Notes: generated by a model not told the origin, from the letters alone. A stretch of 64,000 nucleotides of DNA from Gnetum montanum (GCA_015680685.1 MNCI01010443.1:277992-341991); one strand, 5' to 3'; shown: positions 47,226 through 59,900, counted from the stretch's first letter. Numbers and translations are program-made.

Positions 47226-48569
47226 CTGCAAGTATCCAAGAACCAGAGTAAATGTGCTACGCAAGAATGAAGTTTTATGATAGATGCCAACACTTGAAAA
47301 TTTCTCAAAGTTCACACCTAGCGTGAACACCTTGCACACTGGCACGCCTAGCATGAACACCCTACATGCTGGCATGCCCAGCGTGAACACCCTGCACGCT
47401 AGAATTTTCGAGGTGTGCAGATCATTGATGCTGGAAACACAAGCATGCAAACCCCGCACACCAAGCATCCTAACCCCCCCTGCATGCCGAACATATAACC
47501 AAAAACTCCCAAACATAAAATTCGTCATGCGCAAAGAGACAAACATTGACACTAGTTTGCATGCTAACATCTACACTACGGAAACAAGACAGGCCTCACA
47601 TAATGTGCCGAAATCAAGAAAATTGATAGAAACAGTAAGTGAAAATACAAAGTTTGACAAAAGATCAGGGCCTACTGGCACATCGATCCAAACCATGATG
47701 GGATCATGGGTTTGGGTAGGCATTGGAGCATTGCCTTGCTTTCCTCGGCAAAGGTCAAGCTAGGATCCTTCCTTCCCTAGTATTTTGCTTGCTTGCCATT
47801 ACCCATTGCATTCATGTTGAACCCTTCACGCTGAGGGTTTTGGTCCTCCCTGCATACTGAGGGTTTTTTTAGGACGTACACGTCGAATCCTTCCATTCAA
47901 CTCGTCGTGTCCCGATCTCTGCCACCTGAGCTACCTCCAAAGGATTGAATCCTTGCCTACTCTCCCCCTGCAATCAAATCCTCGTCTCCTCGCCACAGTG
48001 AATCGACTGGGGTTCACGCTGACGCCGTGAGCCTGGGGTTCACGCTGGCGCCGTGGGCCTGAGGTTCATGCTGAAACTGTCGCCTGAGGTTCACATTGAA
48101 ACTGCTGCCTGGGGTTTTCACTAAAACTACTACCTGAGGTTCACGTTGAAACTATTGCCAGAGGTTCACGCTGAAACTATCGCCTAAAATTCACACTAAC
48201 GCTGCAAAGTCGAAGTTCACGTTCACGCTGCAAAATTAACCTCATGCTCACGTTGCACGATTGGGTTCACGCTACAGTCACAAAAGTAGCTTGCTCATCG
48301 GTTATGTTAAATTACTCTTATAAGCCCTCACACTCCTTGTCACCCTTGTTGAAATCGACACTTTGATTCTTTTTACTCCAACATAAAATGGAAATTTTAC
48401 TCCAACAATTGGTTAAACATTACCTACATAAGACCTTCCCTCTCATATTGACTCATTTTAATTAAACTAAAAATCTTGGTACATACTCTTTGTCTCGTAG
48501 TCTCACACTCAGTAACAATTACAAATCACCCAATCAATTAGAAATCGTAAACATACAGCCACATTCAGC
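47226..48569. repeat. Upstream region of ORF-X in element A, with two minisatellites
   Basis: No exon I can defend. 47310-47405 holds three units of about 29 bases (CCTAGCGTGAACACC then CTGCACGCTGGCA). 47995-48285 holds about ten degenerate units of about 25 bases around GGTTCACGCTGAAACT. Both share GCCCAGCGTG / CACGCTGG words with the LTR of A (53096-53660). A long open frame reaching 47570 on the minus strand is a translation of the first minisatellite, probably intron. Confidence 0.65.
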
Positions 48570-48742
48570 TCGATAAGGCTTAAACTGCCGCAATCGGCCC
48601 GATAAGGCCTTAAACTGCCACAATCGGCCCGATAAGGCTCTAAACTGCCATCATCAGTCCGTTATGACTATAAATTGACAAGAAAGGCCCGATATGGCCC
48701 TAAACTACCATGTGTCTAGGTACGACGATAAACTACCACTGC
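48570..48742 (+). repeat. Hairpin-AAACTA array 2, element A
   Basis: Units: AGC...GCT, GGCC-CGATAA-GGCC, GGCC-CGATAA-GGCT, AGTC-CGTTAT-GACT, GGCC-CGATAT-GGCC, GTC-TAGGTAC-GAC, followed by AAACTG, AAATTG or AAACTA. It lies between ORF-X and pol. The loops here (CGATAA, CGTTAT) differ from array 1 (TGAAAT), but unit design is the same. Confidence 0.85.
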
Positions 48743-48846
48743 ATACCTTAGTCACTATCAAACGTACACATGAGTTACATTGCTTGGAAAGCATAACAAC
48801 CCCCCTAGCTCACTTTTCTCCCTGTTTATTGGCAAGAGAAAGTGCA

Positions 48847-51800
48847 ATGGATTGCAAGCATCTATTCACACCATTGACCATCGATGGACCATATGGAAAG
48901 ATCACAAGGGAAGTCAACATAAATTCTATCAACTTAGGTCTACCAACAGATGACACATTTGCAGCCTCAATGCAACAAACATTAGATAGCTATGAAGGTA
49001 TGACAAAATCTCTAGACATAGAAGCTCATAGCATCACTGAAGACCCTTTAACTGAAACCCCCATAACTATGCCTGACGGTGAAGTTAAGGTATTAAAATT
49101 GAGCACACTATTACAACCTCAACTTGCCAAGGATATAGAACATGTACTTCGAGACAACATGAAAGCATTTGCTTGGTCTTACAATGACATACTTGGACTA
49201 GATCCTTGCATTATCCAACACAACATTGTACTCGATTCCAAGTTAAGACCAGTGAAATAGAAAGCACGCAAGGTCAAACCTGAGGTAGCACTAGCAATTT
49301 GCAATGAGATTACTAAGCTCTATCAAGGTAGTTTCATTTGGGTTGTTGACTACACTGACTGGGTATCCAACATGGTTATTGTCCCAAAGAAGAACAGAAG
49401 CATTCGCCTATGCATAGACTTCAAGAACCTCAACATCGCAACCATAAAGGATGACTTCCCGCTACCAAACATTGATCAACTTGTTGACTCAACTGTGGGG
49501 CATGCTCTATTGTCTTTTATGAATGGCTTTTCAGGATATAACCAAATACAGATCAACCCAAAACATCAGCTCAGGATGACCTTCATGACACCATGGGGTA
49601 CTTTTTGTTATACAATGATGCCATTCGGCTTGAAGAACGCCGACACCACATATCATAGAGCAATGACATTCATTTTTAGAAATTACATACTTCATTCGCT
49701 TAATGATTATGTGGATGACATCATAGTTAAATAAAAAACCAGAGAAGCACATACAAGACTTAGATTTGGTTTTAAAACGTTGTCTAAAATATGAACTTAG
49801 GCTCAACCCAAAGAAATGTGTCTTCGGGGTAAAAACAGGCAAAATGCTAGGCTTTGTAGTATCAGAAATAGGAATCCAAGTAGACCTCGATAAGGTGAAG
49901 GCCATTACAATCCTGTAACCACCAAGCAACCTCACTGAACTTTGAGGCCTACAAGGTAGATTATAGTTCATTAGGCACTTCATAGAAAAACTGACTGATA
50001 AGTTGAAACCGATGAACCATTTTCTACACAACAATGTACATTTTCAATGGACCCCACAATGCTAGGAAGCTTTTGACAATATCAAGATGACACTGACTCA
50101 ATTACCGACAATTTATCCACCTCAAAATGATAAACCATTCTACATTTATCTCGCCACATCCGACTCATCAATCACATCCATTCTTTGCCAGAAATGAGAT
50201 GATGGAACCAAAGTTCCTGTTTATTACTTAAGCCATGCATTAGTAGCCCATGAAGAGAAGTATAACGAGGTGGAAAGGTCATGTTTAGCCCTTATCTTTT
50301 CCTTAAAGAAATGGAGGCATTACCTCTTCCGCAATCAAGTTAATATAATCTACAAGGATAATGTACTCAGAGCCATCAATAGCAACCTCTACGAATCAAG
50401 TAAGATAGCTCGCTAGAAAGCCATGATAGCTGTGTTTGACCTACACTACATAGTGAAATCATCAGTTAAGGGTCAAGCTATAGTAACTCAAATGACTACA
50501 TCACCAATGCACGATCAAGAAACAATAGAGCCAGAGTTCCCTGATGAAAATGTGAGTGCAATAGACATAGTGCCTAATAACTACAAGGCCATTTTGAATT
50601 TTGATGGAGCATCCACCTCTCAAGGGGGAAGTGCCACCTCCGTCATCACCTATCCCTCCGAGGAGATCCGACCCTTCGATTATTGTTTCAATTTTCACTG
50701 TACCAACAACGTAGCAGAGTACGAAGGTCTCCTTAGAGGTCTAATAGCAGCACTAGCTTCCGACATCACACGACTCATGGTCAGAGGTGACTCACAGTTA
50801 GTTCTTAATCAAGTCACAGACGTTTACGCGTGCAAAGCACAGCACTTATAACCATACTATGATTTGACTAAGCATTTGCTGAAGTGATTCGAAAACATAG
50901 ATGTGCAACATGTATCCAGAAATGATAATACCATTGCAGATGCACTTGCCATGTTAGCCCTAAACATAGCACCAAACATATTCCACATGTTGCCAAGTTC
51001 TATAATTAGTTGTACTAAACCCATAACCGATACTCCCGATGAATTACCGATTGCATTCGTTAGTACAACACACACAGTAGAATGGTATGATAACATAAAA
51101 GAGTACCTTCTACGCGGTGAAACACCGCAACATCTAACAAATGCACAAAAGGATGTAGTATGAAAATGTTCTCGACAGTATCCATTAGTAGGTGACACAT
51201 TGTGTCGTAGATCCTACGAAGGTATCCTATTGATGTGTGTTAGTAACACTAATGGCCAGACAATCGTGGAGCAAGTACATGAAGGACTCTATGGAAGGCA
51301 CATAGCACCCAAAGCAATGGCAACCAAAATAAGGTGTTTAGGGTACTATTGGCCACACATGGAGTACGACTATTTCTACAAGGTCAAAACGTGTAATACG
51401 TGTCAAAAGCATAATAATCTTATACATGTCCCACCCAACGAATTGCATATAGCTCAAATTACATGGCCTTTCCAGAAATGGGGTTTAGACATTATTGGAC
51501 CAACAACTCCCTCATCTTCGGCAAGGCATAGCTTCATCATAACCACGATCGAATATTTCACAAAATGGATAGAAGCTATCCCCCTTAGGAAGATTGCATT
51601 GAAACAAGTATGCAACTTTATCTTGGAAAACATTGTGACCCGCTTTGGCATCCCAATGACCATCATTATTGATAACGGACCACAATTCAGCAGTGTCAAA
51701 ACAAAAACCTTCTGCAACAGCTTAGGCATTAAACATTCATTCTCATCTCCATATTACCCTCAAAGTAACGGGCAAGTCGAAGCCATGAACAAGATTGTCA

Positions 51801-52054
51801 TCTCAGTACTAAAGAAGATGCTTACGCAGAGCAAGAAAAGATGGCATGAACAGTTAGTATACGTGTTATGGGCTTATCGCACTACACATCGGATGTGCAC
51901 AGGTAAAATGCCATATAGCCTTGTTTATGGTTCGGAAGTTGTTTTACCTTTGGAGTTGCAGGTACCATCCTTAAGGATCACACTCTCTAGACTCATCAAT
52001 GAGGGTCAAAACAATGACTTGCACATTGTTGACTTGGACTCGATGGAAGGTTAA
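48847..52054 (+). pseudogene. Pol of element A: RT, RNase H, archaeal-type RNase H, truncated integrase
   Basis: The open frame begins upstream in the hairpin array. I place the first plausible ATG at 48847 (MDCKHLFTPL); a spliced start is equally possible. The RT-proximal segment LDIEAHSITEDP is at about 49015. RT core 49370-49735 has MPFGLKNADTTYHR and YVDD near 49712. RNase H about 50100-50420. Second archaeal-type RNase H 50590-50850 (NFDGASTSQGG, VRGDSQLV). Integrase 51200-52054 has zinc-finger CNTCQKH, GLDIIGP, IDNGPQF and NGQVEAM. Stops at 49258 and 49732, then a frameshift. The protein ends at LDSMEG, losing about 100 C-terminal residues that E retains. Confidence 0.88.
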
Positions 52055-52847
52055 TCAAGGTTAATCAAGCCATTCACTAGTACAATTCCCATTTCCACTT
52101 ACATGTCTCATCTATTCCTCAACATACTCTACTCAGATACATCATTGACACACTCAGTGCATCCCGAAACATTGAGCACATCGTAGCACACTGCAACACT
52201 TTTAAGTAGTTGCAACATAAAACATAACACTTGAGCATGATTACAGGATCAAAAAAAAAAGAGCAAAGAGCAAAAAAGCCAAAAAGAAACACAATACCCT
52301 TGGCACTTCCCATGCAAGCCCTAGGCGGGAAGGAAATTGTCTTAGAAACAAGTACTCATGTCTCAAACGCCCAAGTAACATCTCATTGCGTGACTTTGGC
52401 TCTCCACCAATAGGGCCCCTTTAACATTAAATAGAGGCCCTGTTCCTCCAAAAAAATGCAACACATCATCACGTGGCTTTGGTTGTGCCGACAAGTCCTC
52501 TTAAACACTAAACAAGAGTCTTGTTCCGCCAAAGGATGTACACCTCATGTTTTGGTCCCAAGTCTACTAGATAATGGCTATTGACAAGGATCAACATGAC
52601 CCATATACACATCAGAGCATTCCCTGCACCATGCACAATCCCTTGATCAGTTCCCAATCCCTACAATTTTCATTTCCCTATCCAACTATAAACTACATTT
52701 CCCCAACCATGTGCACAACTAAACACGGTGCGATGACATCTTTCCAAGTGTCAAAGGACAATACTACTAAGTTGTTTGTGGTGTTTTGTACTTCTTTGTC
52801 GACGCCTCTTGGGTCAACTCCTCCAAGTGTCAATAAAGAGGGGCCAA
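52055..52847 (+). other. 3' UTR and polypurine tract of element A
   Basis: Non-coding, colinear with the pre-LTR region of E (30535-31500) and sharing its 85-base duplication (about 52380-52545). Polypurine tract AAAGAGGGGCC at 52835-52845. The hairpin array and integrase C-terminus seen in E are absent at its left edge, consistent with a deletion. Confidence 0.7.
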
Positions 52848-54370
52848 TGAAACACCATAAAATTTTGAGTTTATCACTTCTCCAACAAGAATCGAGCTAG
52901 GTCACGATGCTCCCTAGCATGACTAAAGCTTGAGAACCTCACAGAAAGCTTCAAACGGAGTCAAACTAACCAAGAAATGGTTCCCTAGAACCCACAAAAG
53001 ACTACAGTGACATCTCGCATCAGACTTGGCAAATTTTGAACTCAAAATACTTGGTTTTCACTAAGTATGCATCCTGTACGCCAGCCTATACATGCCCAGC
53101 GTATGGCCCAGCATGCAGCAATTTTTGAGTGTCAAAAACTCATTAAAATGGGCCAGAATCGAAGGTCTAGACTCCCCATGACCTTCCCTAAGGCCCCAAG
53201 TAGCTCTCAAGCTCCTAACAATCAAATTTTGGGCACCAAACGAGTCATTTCCTTCCTACACACACCCAGCATGTACGCCCAACGTGTGGCACCAAGGGCA
53301 AGGCTTCGAAAACTTCTATTGTGGGCATCAAAAGTATCATTTATGGCCTCACACACTGGCCTATAAGCCCAGCGTGCACCACCAAAAGTGAGTTCAATCA
53401 AGCGATTCAGCCAACCTGCACACTGACCTGTATGCCCAGCATGCAACACAGCGTACGCCAGTCGAAGCCTCCCAAAACCAGGTCAGATCAAGTCCAAATA
53501 AGCTGAAAATCCATAGGCAACATCCTCATGACACCAAAGCTCAAATTCAAGGGCCAAGTTCAAGATTTTCTATTGTAACAGTATGCTCATTTGTAAAGTT
53601 CAATTCCTTTGTATTGGGAAAGTCTGTACACTGAGTTCACATGCCCAGCATGTACACGCTGGCATACAGCACGCTGTACAGTTGTAATATTCTTTGCACT
53701 TGGGCAACGTAGCCACATGTCATCCAACCCAAAATTCTCTCACACACGGCCACTCATACCCTTCCAGATCTGAATCCAATGCCCAAAACCTCATAAAAAC
53801 CCTAATTTTTCACTAGATTGAGGTTGGCAATTTTTGGACAAAGGGAGACAAAAAAACTGGAATCGAGGAGACTTAGGAAATCTGGACCATAACCTTGCAC
53901 ACTAGACTTCTACCCTGCACGTTGACCATATAGCCTTCACATTATGCCTGTAGTCCAAACCAACATACCATCATCCCTCCGCATCACCGGGGCTCTTTGT
54001 CCGCCTTGTGTCAAATCCACAACTGCGTTCAGACCGGTGCATTGTAATCTCCATTTTGCAATAAATTTGTTTCATTTTCAGTTAAGATTTGTTACAGTTT
54101 TTATCCATTTTTGTTTGCCTCTGTGTTTGTTTCCTTGCACGTTTATGTTCTGGTTTACATTTATCACGTTGTTTACGCATAATCCAGCATATTGCACATT
54201 GGTATATGTTGGGGAAATCCTTGTCTAATCCATGTGCGGACCACCCAAGCTACTCTTCCTTCGTCAGTTCTAGCTCATCCTCAAGCGAAGGTAGAGTCTT
54301 CTATGCTCGTCCGCAGATCCCGTGGTGCTCGTCCCATTCCATCCTTGCACCAACAATTTCGGATAGTACA
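52848..54370 (+). repeat. 3' LTR of element A
   Basis: 1523 bp, TGAAACACC to TAGTACA; full-length version. Repeated CCCAGCRTG / GTACGC / CACACTGGCC words from 53090 to 53690. TATA-like CATAAAAACC near 53797. Confidence 0.92.
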
Positions 54371-56584
54371 GCGACCCTTAACGAAATCTATGAGCCCATC
54401 ATGGAGGCTCACTTGTTAGCCATCTTTAAGGGTGTAGTGAACGACTTCATCAAGTCCAAACTGTATTATCTCGCTTAGATGACAAGCATACAAGATGCGG
54501 TTGAGGCGAGCAAAGACCTAGCCTACATCACTTACAAGAATAGCTTTGCAAAAAAGGACAAGGGTAAGGCCCCAACAACCACTGTGGCCACTATGACCAT
54601 CGAGGCTACACCCAAACCTAGCAACAATGGAAGCAAGAATAACAAGAAACTGGCCATACCTGCAGCTGACTCTGTGCCCAAATTGGGCCAAGCATCACAA
54701 CCTACTGCACCTGTGCCCGAGACATCTGCATACACTAAACCCAACTTTGAGTGTAGAGATCGTTCGAAATACCCCCCACTGCCTCTCAAACCTTCAGAAC
54801 TCCTAAAGAAACTATTGACAGTAGGATACATCAAACACAAGTAGATGTTGGAGGAAGAAAACATGAGACATCGATGCTACTGCAAGCTCCTTAGGAATCC
54901 CTCTTTGGCCCTGCCATATGAGCCTCCAGTTCCTAGGGGTTTCAGGCTAGATAGGTTTTGTGACTATCACCAACTATGTGGTCACACCATGGATTATTGT
55001 CTATCGTTGCAAGATGACATCCAAAGATTAATCGACCTGGGAAAGCTGGTGCTGGATGAAAGTAACCCAGTATGCCCTAAAAATCAATCTATGTATGTCT
55101 ACACAAATCCCCTCAATGCCAATAATGTCAGTTACATAATCAACACCATCAGTATTGATAATGATCCCATGCCACCCTTCCAGCCATTTTTAATTTGTGT
55201 GTCTCAGTGTAGTGCACCAATACCACCAATGGTTGGTCCAAGCTCGCAGTTGCCCTTCATCCTGAAAGTCCCACCATAGGCATCTACCTCTGCACTACCT
55301 GTTGGCGAGGTCACGTGACCCTGTTAGTTAACACCTCTAGCTCCATTCATCATCAGGGGGCCAACATCTTTAACAACCCCCATCTCGTGCAATAACATTA
55401 AATAGCCTCTTCGCCCCACAAGGTGAGAAGCCCACTTGGTGGACGAGACATCGAAAGGAAGTGTCGTCAAAGGTATCTTCAAGCCTATGCCTTTGCCTCT
55501 TGTATTTACACCTTCATCACCAAAGATGAAGGTCGACATGATTACACAACCTACATTACCTTCCCGACAAGGATTTGAACCTAGGTCCGAGGTCATCTCT
55601 CCTCGAGAGATTCATCTTCTAAGATGAATCAAAGAGGAGGAAAGTATAAAACAGGTGAGCGATCAAGACTTCTTGGATGCCCTCATTCAGGTTAGGTAAG
55701 CTCTAAAGTAGAAAAATGTTACATTGAGCTTGTATGACCTAGTCATGATATCTTTACCTAACCAAGAGGCTCTAGTTCGTATGTTAACAATGATTCCGGT
55801 CGACGGGAACATGCCAACGGAAGAGGGAGAGATCCACTCAGTAATGCTTCCCTATGTACCCATAGATTCCGCGACACCTCAATTAATTTCTAGTAATGAT
55901 GCCATTAAGGAAAACCTCGAAGAAGATCAAGTGACTATGATGCCTCTCTTTATCACAATTCGGGTCGGTCAACACTGGATCCAAAGGGGACACGTTGATG
56001 ATGGGGTTGCAATGAATGTCATTCCCTTCCCTATTGTGGACAAGTTGGGATTGGTCGACCAGATCAAACTAACAACAACATCGTATCTAAGGTCGTTCAA
56101 TGGGGCATGCGTCCTAGTGAAGGGCACCATTCATGTAAACTTCGTAGTTGGGAACCAGTTCCCCACAGACGCAACGTTCATCGAAGTTGAAGAAATGCTT
56201 GAGTTTAACCTGATCTTAGGGAGATCATCGTTAGCGCAACTCAGGGCTATCTCCTCATCTATACACCAGGAAATCCACTTACCATACGCAGGTAGAGAGG
56301 TGGTAATCCATGGTGACAAAGTGGCAACGCAAGCAATCAGCAACGTAGGCATGCAACAGGGTTCAGAAGTTACAACCTCTAAGGATGAAGTGCCTGTACA
56401 TGCATGCAGTAATCATGCAACAGGAGGATTAGTCCAGCGAACCAACCCTTAGATCAAAAACGCATGGGTTGAGTTGTCCTTCCAAACAAAGGACAATGAT
56501 ATGAATGGGGGCCCTAGTGAAAAACCTCAACCTTATGTTCCGATCAACCCACGATGGGTCAAGAAGCAGTTGCGCATAGCGTAG
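54371..56584 (+). pseudogene. Gag-protease of element B, 3' part (right of A)
   Basis: Continues the gag split at 21774: TLNEIYEPIMEAHLLAIF, SKLYYL, then a Lys/Pro-rich stretch. Knuckle CDYHQLCGHTMDYC near 54959-55000. Two PF-type repeats (FLICVSQ, FILKVPP) replace the long PYVVR array of A, C, D and E. Protease VDDGVAMNVIPFP near 55990-56030, with Ala to Val after the DDG. Stops at 54476, 54842, 55277, 56450 and others. The end VPINPRWVKKQLRIA plus TAG (56582) aligns with KKLLNR plus stop of the others, so the gag-protease terminator before ORF-X is conserved across subfamilies. Confidence 0.87.
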
Positions 56585-56675
56585 CAACCCTATGGCTTCC
56601 CGCTCTATCACTATCTTTGTAGATTCACCATTTCCTTGCCTTGTTAGTATGCCGACCATTTGGCATGCTACGCTA

Positions 56676-56830
56676 TGGCCCGAAATGTCCTAAAACTAGC
56701 ATCACCGCCTTATTGCTTTGTTAATGAACTACCCCTTTTAGCATTGGCCCGAAATGGCCTAAAACCAGCATTATTATTTGTCATTTTAATTTTTCACGCA
56801 ACGATCTGAGATGGCCTAAAACTAACATAT
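56676..56830 (+). repeat. Hairpin-AAACTA array 1, element B
   Basis: Units GGCC-CGAAAT-GTCC, GGCC-CGAAAT-GGCC and GATC-TGAGAT-GGCC, followed by AAACTA, AAACCA and AAACTA. Two of three have degraded stems. Same position (after the gag-protease stop) as in A, C and D. Confidence 0.75.
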
Positions 56831-56973
56831 AAAAACATGAAAACTTTACATAGTACATAAGTTAACACAAAATCAATTTCCTTTCTGATGTTTTTCATTT
56901 AATTCAAAATTTTCATCTATTGGCAATGTTGCAAAATTTTCAAAAAAAAAGAGAGAGGTAAAATCCCATGTTG
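56831..56973. other. Short AT-rich spacer before ORF-X of element B
   Basis: Non-coding, homopolymer-rich. Nothing recognised. Confidence 0.5.
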
Positions 56974-59900
56974 TCATGGGTTGTTTCCATTTACAACACC
57001 TTCACCATTTACCTCCACTTCATCTACTTGTGCATCACCCACTCCTGCATTGCCTTCTACCAATCCTTCATTCCCTCTCCCCACGGGTCTCACACCCTTA
57101 TCCAGAGCCTGCACCGCAAGAATGAAGTAGTTAGCTAGGGAAACAAATGCAGTAAATGCAAGCATAACATGAAAGCGACCAGCCTTAGAGGAGCCTGCGT
57201 CGGTCTCAAGGGGTATCTAGTCTAGACCAAGCCTGAGGCGACACCAAATCTTCTCTATCGAAATATCCATCCAACGCCTATCACTGAGTTCAGCATTCAC
57301 TGCAATAGCCTTCTCCCTTTCCGCAGTCGTTCATGTAAGAGGTTCTGGGGAAAGGGAAGCAGTTGTGGTCTCTCTTGTAGGAAGGTTCACCCTCAAGTCA
57401 GTAGATTCCATGACCTCCACCCACTCTTTAAACTTACCATAGGCCTCAGAAGCACCAATGGCCTTCAAGAACGCTTCATACATGAATGCCTCCACAGCAA
57501 CGTCTCTCTACAGTTTTTGGTGGGTCTCATTCTCTAGCTTGTACATATGTTTATGGTCTCTCTAGGTTTTCCCCCATTCAAAGACCTTAGCGCTGATGTC
57601 TTTCATCTCTTGGCACTTCTGGGCTAGCAAATCCATGTTCCTTTGCTGTTCGACTATCTCGCAGGTGGATTTAACGTTCTGATGAACGACGGTCCAAAAC
57701 CTGGCGTAGTCGTCTACAGCCCTCTGGCAATCGACTGGGTCAAGGTTGCGATTTATAAGAAAAGTGTTCCTTGACCTAAGATTCTTCACCTCTGCAGCTA
57801 GATTGGCCTCTCTCTGCTCAGCCCTTTGGACACGTTTCCACAGGTCCTCATTGGTGCACCTACATTCCCACAGAGAGCGTGCCAAGTGCAAGACACACTT
57901 ATAAGCCTCGTCAAACGTGTGACAAGATACCACAATCACATCGAGCGAGAGTTTGGGCACCACGCCAACCTTCATAGGTTATGTTGGGTCCCACTTGAGC
58001 CGGGAGGCTGTTTAACGCACAGAGCGTAGTGATCGCGTTAACATAGAATAATCAACAAACTCAAAATCTTTAGCGTAGCAACATAAGGATGGTTAACACT
58101 GATACTTACTCGTACTAGGATCCACCTGTTGAAGGCGCTTGATCATATCATTAACAAGTCCCTACATGAACATGAACTGGTCAGGGATGTTAGCCCACAA
58201 CTCTGTACAAAGCGGAGGGGGTCCCATGGTGTCAACAATAACACCTGTTACACAATTAAGCATGTCAGCAATAGCCAAAATAGACTATGATGAGGTAGAC
58301 GTCTCACAAACTCACTAGTGCCCGATTGTGGTCCTTCTTCTTGCTAAGGCAAGATGACCATGGTAGCCACGGTAGAAGTCCTTGTCAAATCCATGCAACT
58401 TCCTTCCTCATGAGCTAGTGCCTTTCCTTATAGGAGACCAGTGTATTTTTTTTGGGAGGTGCCTCTTCGTTGGTAGGAAGAAGCTCCCTAATGACAAGAG
58501 CCCCTACCCTGGAGACAGGGGCTCCATTATTCCTAACCTAGGCCCTTTCCTCCGAAACTAGGGCCTTTGCATCCTTATTCATCACCCCCATCCTGAGGGT
58601 TGACACTTCCTCATTGCCTTCTTCTTCATCTTCTTCTTCCTCTGCTAAGCAAAAAGGGGTATGTTTGCATCAATTCAAAATAAGCTGGTTTAAAATAGGT
58701 GCTATGCTACACCGCACTGGCTAGCAGAGTATAGCATAGCAAAACTATAACGAAATAAGCATTCTACAAAAACACTTACCAATGGGGGGTTGCGTCTACT
58801 GCAACTTGAGCTACAGTCTCCACCCCTCCTCTTCACGTGAGCTTTCCCTGGCTGGGGGAGGTCTCTTCCTTCGCAGCTCTTTGGACACAATCTCAGCCAT
58901 GAGACATTCACCCTGTGTCACGTTACCGGTTATGACAGGGGGCGTCTCTCCTACACTGTTTTAGCCGTGAGTGCTACGAATTGCCAAACCTTTAGTCATT
59001 ATAGAAAACAACTCCCCAACCATTTCTGGAGGATCCTAGGCCTGCATAGTTCAGAGGACCTGCCGAATCCAGGGCTTGAAAATCTAGTCGCGATCTAACA
59101 GGGACTAGGCTCCATCCTCCTGGACCACCAAGAACTCCACGAAGTGCTTTAAATAGCCTATACAGAAGGTAGAATGTATTTTAAAGCTGGACTCCGTTTG
59201 CTCACGGAGTTCCAAAATCTCGGCCTACAAACCACTACATAGGAATTCAGCCCAGCTGTAATGGGCCCCCTCCTCCATGACTTCACGCATTACCCAAGTC
59301 TGCTCAAGCCCTATGACCTTCCCTTGGGTGAGCAGTTGAGGGAATGTGCAGGCACGAAAGATCAGGTATATTCCCACAGCAGGGCAGTCCTTATGCTTTT
59401 CCATGGGAAACAATTTTCGCTCCTTGGAGAGCCTCAGCCACTCCTTGATATGCTACTTCTGCAAGGTCAACTCCTATTTTCCCTTCGACACTACGGAGGC
59501 ACCATCGATAGGAACGCCAAACAAATCTGCAAACATCTACTCATTAATATCAATGACCACCCACATGCCCTGCACATACGTGCAAAAATGACCCACCTTC
59601 CCATAAAATGAGTTGACCAGGAAAAGCATCTCAGCAGCAGAGATGCGAGAGTTTAGCACCATAAACAAATCCATAAGCCCCATCCTTCGGAATTTTGTGA
59701 GCAAAGAGTCTGGGGCCCCTCATTCTAACCAGCTTTGGCTGGCCACTACTTCGCCATATTTGAAGTAGATGTTTGCTCCCTACCTCTTGGCAGTTACCAC
59801 AGTTACCTCACGAGGCTTCTTCACCCCTGCAAAAATTTTCACAAAACATACTTAGCCTAACAATGCAGAGAATGCAAAAATTATGAAAACATTTGAGGAT

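Larger units (their letters stand above)
21775..54370 (+). mobile_element. Tat/Ogre-like LTR retrotransposon A (both LTRs present; contains E)
   Basis: 5' LTR 21775-22761, primer site, leader, gag-protease, hairpin array, antisense ORF-X (split by E), second hairpin array, pol, 3' UTR, polypurine tract and 3' LTR 52848-54370. The flanks ATGAC (21770-21774) and GCGAC (54371-54375) are explained as one 5-bp target duplication with two CpG-type transitions on the left. Without E it would be about 17.3 kb. gag has two frameshifts and several stops, pol has stops and a truncated integrase, and the 5' LTR lacks its TATA region, so it is dead. Confidence 0.92.

Noticed and set aside
46893-47570. 225-codon minus-strand frame as one complete protein
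   Set aside because: Its first half translates a 29-base minisatellite and a likely intron; only the part left of 47225 is a supported exon of ORF-X.
49531-50034. Minus-strand 167-codon frame, and similar frames at 63146-63412 and 62141-62587
   Set aside because: Antisense shadows of the reverse transcriptase or of the region just before it; no codon logic of their own.
57109-57179. Doubt about the last intron of ORF-X in B (71 bp)
   Set aside because: Rejected as evidence against the model: the short length and GTCGC donor are weak, but the last exon aligns in place with those of A, C and D. Its exact left boundary remains uncertain.
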